64,000 nucleotides of DNA from Monarcha castaneiventris obscurior. Taxonomy: Eukaryota > Chordata > Aves > Passeriformes > Monarchidae. Where the stretch lies: NCBI GenBank assembly GCA_026261815.1, contig JAMPIT010000434.1, positions 16,985,001 to 17,049,000 on the forward strand, in the 5' to 3' direction. The notes beneath the pieces were generated by a model. The model did no database searches and was not told the DNA's origin. It was given only the letters and a program-made list of their open reading frames with translations. Positions 1-64,000 of this stretch are shown here, in pieces; positions within the stretch are counted from its first letter, which is position 1, and every line of letters starts with the position of its first letter. The position numbers and the translations under genes are program-made.

Positions 1-61475
<61,475 letters not shown>

Positions 61476-61501
61476 GCTGGTTTACTTCTTTGCCATTAGT
61501 C
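61476..61501 (-). promoter_or_regulatory. HERC1: HERC1 5' UTR piece with minimal upstream ORF
   Basis: These 26 bases lie between an acceptor (pyrimidine run, then CTTCAG) and the HERC1 ATG. They contain a complete upstream ORF, ATG GCA AAG AAG TAA, at 61496-61482. Its stop is six bases before the main ATG. The upstream ATG has C at -3 and G at +4 (moderate to weak), while the main ATG has A at -3 and G at +4 (strong). Such an arrangement allows leaky scanning or reinitiation; an effect on translation is inference. Confidence 0.8.
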
Positions 61502-64000
61502 CTGAAGACGAAAAAAACTGTCAATAAGTGTGCAATGTTATCTACAGATCTTATTACTCACAGCAGGACAAATCCAAATAATCCTTTCAGAAGATAAGCA
61601 AGCAGCAAAAGATTAACCGCCAAGAATTACCGAAGTTTCACCATTTGACCTACATATATGTGCAACTTACTTAACGTGATGTAAGAATTCTAGCGTCAGT
61701 CTGCATTTTCTAAATCCATATGCACAAAAATTCACACAAAGCAAATTCAGTTCTGCTAAGTGACATGAACAGCATATAACAGATAAGGCAATTTAAGATT
61801 TAGATGTCAAGAACCACAAAGGTGCAGGGTTGATAAGCATATCTCAGCACTACGATGATTTATGTCTGCAGGATCATGCATGTAATGGTATGATATTTTG
61901 CTATTATATGTGAATAAAGGATCATAATACCAAAAACATACACTGAGTTCGAAAAATTTCTCACATACAAGAACATGGACTGATCACAACTAGTTGAGTC
62001 CAGGGTCCTTCTAAGTCTATGTCTGAGAAAATTTTTAAAAATTAAAAAATTAAAAGAACATTTTGATCCCAAAGAGACACTCGAGTTACTAATTTTAATG
62101 CTGGTAGCATTTAGAATTTCAGTTTCTTCAAGAGGATTCTTGATGTCAACTCTAAATTTTGCCAACCTAATTTATAGCTTAATATGCAAAGAGGCTTCTT
62201 CGAAGTGAGTGTTTTCAAACTGCTCATTTTAAAACTATTTTCTTTAAAGTAATGCTTTATCTCCTATTGTACAAAACAGATTTGTTTAACTCCTGTTTTA
62301 TAATCATTAACCATGGGTTACATAGGTTCTGATTGATCACTTTCTGTTCCTTGACCCTTTAAGTCCTAATGTATTACAATTTCACCAAAAAGTATTATAA
62401 TTTCTTGAAGGAGAGTTTTGTGTCCTTTGGTAGTGTGAGCCCTATTTGATCTAATTTCAAACTAAACCCCTGGGGGTGGAGGGAGTCTCTGCCACGTAGT
62501 GAAAACCAGTGGTGCTGCCACTCCATGTTTGCAGGGAAACAGGTAATAGGCAATGCAACTTGGTCCTCATTTAGTCTTGACATTTCACACTTAAAAAAAA
62601 TAAGTTAAAAATATAAAGAACTACAGTTCTTCTGCCAATGTATCTGCCCAAAAAGCACATTGTGTGCTATTAATCACCTGCTTTTATTTCAGCCAAATTT
62701 TCCCTACAATAGATTAGTACCTTCATAAAAAGCTTTATGTGAGCCCCAGTGAGCCTTACCCAAGTAACTACAGCAGACCCTTACCCAGGTCTACCCCACA
62801 GAAGCTGGAGCCACAGCTGGTAAGCACCGTTCAGAGCAGTGAGCATTCCTTGCATTTCATACAAGACACACCTTCTGTCCACTCACACCACAAAACTCCC
62901 CAGCAGCTCAGCCTCCCAGTGACACACACCGGTACTATTACAGCCAGGACCCTGTTTACTAAGAAAGGGCAACATTGTCTCACTTGTCAGAAAGGATCTG
63001 CTACTACCATTTGATTCTAATAGAAACTGCAAGGCCATTTAATGAAAACGTCCAAACTCTGGTCTTATCTGATGAAGTTTGCACCTTCTCAAGAGGTAAA
63101 ACGTTGGGATGTAGCCCCATTAAAAAGTTCCCTGAATAGACTCATTCATGGGCTTTATGTTATGCTTTCACCAGCTACTCTTCTTTCAGAAACTTCAGAA
63201 TGTGCTCATGTACCTCAAAGGTGTAAATACTGCTGCTTTTCCTGAAAACTGATAAGATTTTTTTTCCCCTCCTACCCTTGTATGCGTCTCTAAAAAGAGA
63301 GACTGAATCTTGAAGCTGAGCTCTTAGCAGTGCCCGACTCTCCTACTGCAGCTTTTGGAAGAAATACGTTGGTCTACCTTGAAAATAAAATTCAGCTTCA
63401 TGTGACAGGCAGAAAGCTTTAACCAGACACTGCTGGTAATCCTGGAAATGTGCTCTGAATGAGCTCTGTCTCTGCATGAACAACTACAGACCACTGAAGT
63501 TACGCAGAAACCAGGTAACAGTGGTAGCACAATGTATAGGTAAGGTTTATTTCCTCCAGCTCATTGCCACAAATACAAGGTTTATAATTGCTCCAGAGCC
63601 TGGACATGGACATCCCATTTCTTTTTAGGGCAGGCAAAAAGAAAATGCATTTGTCTGTGAAAACTCAAGTGAATGCTCACTGCTGTTTCGCTGTGTCTGA
63701 CCACTGCAGGGTCAGGTGAACATGTGGAAGGTACTGAGTGTGCAGGGTGGGCCAGTCCCACAGGGTGCAGGCCCACACATTTTCTGAACATGCTGATCAT
63801 GTGGCCGAGCACAAAGGGACAAGCCAGAAACACGTGACAAGAGGAGAAAAGTACTTTTCTCTCATCATCATAAACCTAAAACCGTCTAATTGTATAGCAA
63901 CAGCTTTATTAAAGTATTTCAACACTGGAACACTTAAAACACATCAAACTCAAGTACCCAAAACTTTCTGGGATTTATATGAAAAAAAACTTTAAAAAAA
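61502..64000 (-). other. HERC1: 3' end of HERC1 first intron
   Basis: This is upstream of the acceptor of the start-codon exon. It is AT-rich with scattered CpG and shows no CpG island, no TATA-like promoter context and no coding exon. The non-coding first exon and promoter are therefore most likely beyond the right edge. I see nothing else I can support. Confidence 0.7.

Noticed and set aside
61502..64000. HERC1 promoter or first exon within the window
   Set aside because: The sequence is CpG-poor, and the start-codon exon begins with a splice acceptor, so transcription starts further upstream.

Overview
The window is vertebrate nuclear DNA, most likely from a bird. It holds 66 short exons separated by introns with vertebrate splice signals, all on the minus strand. 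One intron contains a degraded CR1 LINE tail of the kind common in birds and other sauropsids. The locus is also very compact: about 61 kb here covers roughly 87% of a coding sequence whose human orthologue spans more than 200 kb. I cannot name the species.

The window is filled by one gene, HERC1, the giant HECT-type E3 ubiquitin ligase (about 4,860 residues in mammals). It reads from right to left. Positions 61502-64000 are the end of the first intron; the non-coding first exon and promoter lie beyond the right edge. The start codon is at 61475-61473, preceded by a five-codon upstream ORF. I placed 66 coding exons by eye from splice signals, reading phase and recognition of the HERC1 protein. 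They join in frame without a stop or frameshift for about 4,215 codons. The gene runs off the left edge in the middle of the second RCC1-like domain, so the rest of that domain and the catalytic HECT domain are not in the window.

Layout by protein order: N-terminal helical region (60.5-61.5 kb); first RCC1-like propeller RLD1 (52.6-58.9 kb); long helical and acidic mid-region (37.5-51.5 kb); a 5.9 kb intron (31.7-37.5 kb); more helical scaffold (27.0-31.7 kb); SPRY domain (25.6-27.0 kb); charged and Ser/Thr-rich linkers (20.5-25.1 kb); UBA-like domain (18.8-19.3 kb); acidic region and Cys/His zinc-binding-like module (14.0-18.1 kb); helical segment (11.2-13.4 kb); WD40 propeller (4.1-10.7 kb); linker (2.7-3.8 kb); start of the second propeller RLD2 (1-2.6 kb).

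I found no undescribed system, no second gene, no RNA gene and no CRISPR array. The points most worth checking are two introns that appear to use GC donors, the tiny upstream ORF, a CpG-dense internal exon, and an intron position shared by RLD1 and RLD2. All splice sites were placed by hand and need transcript support.
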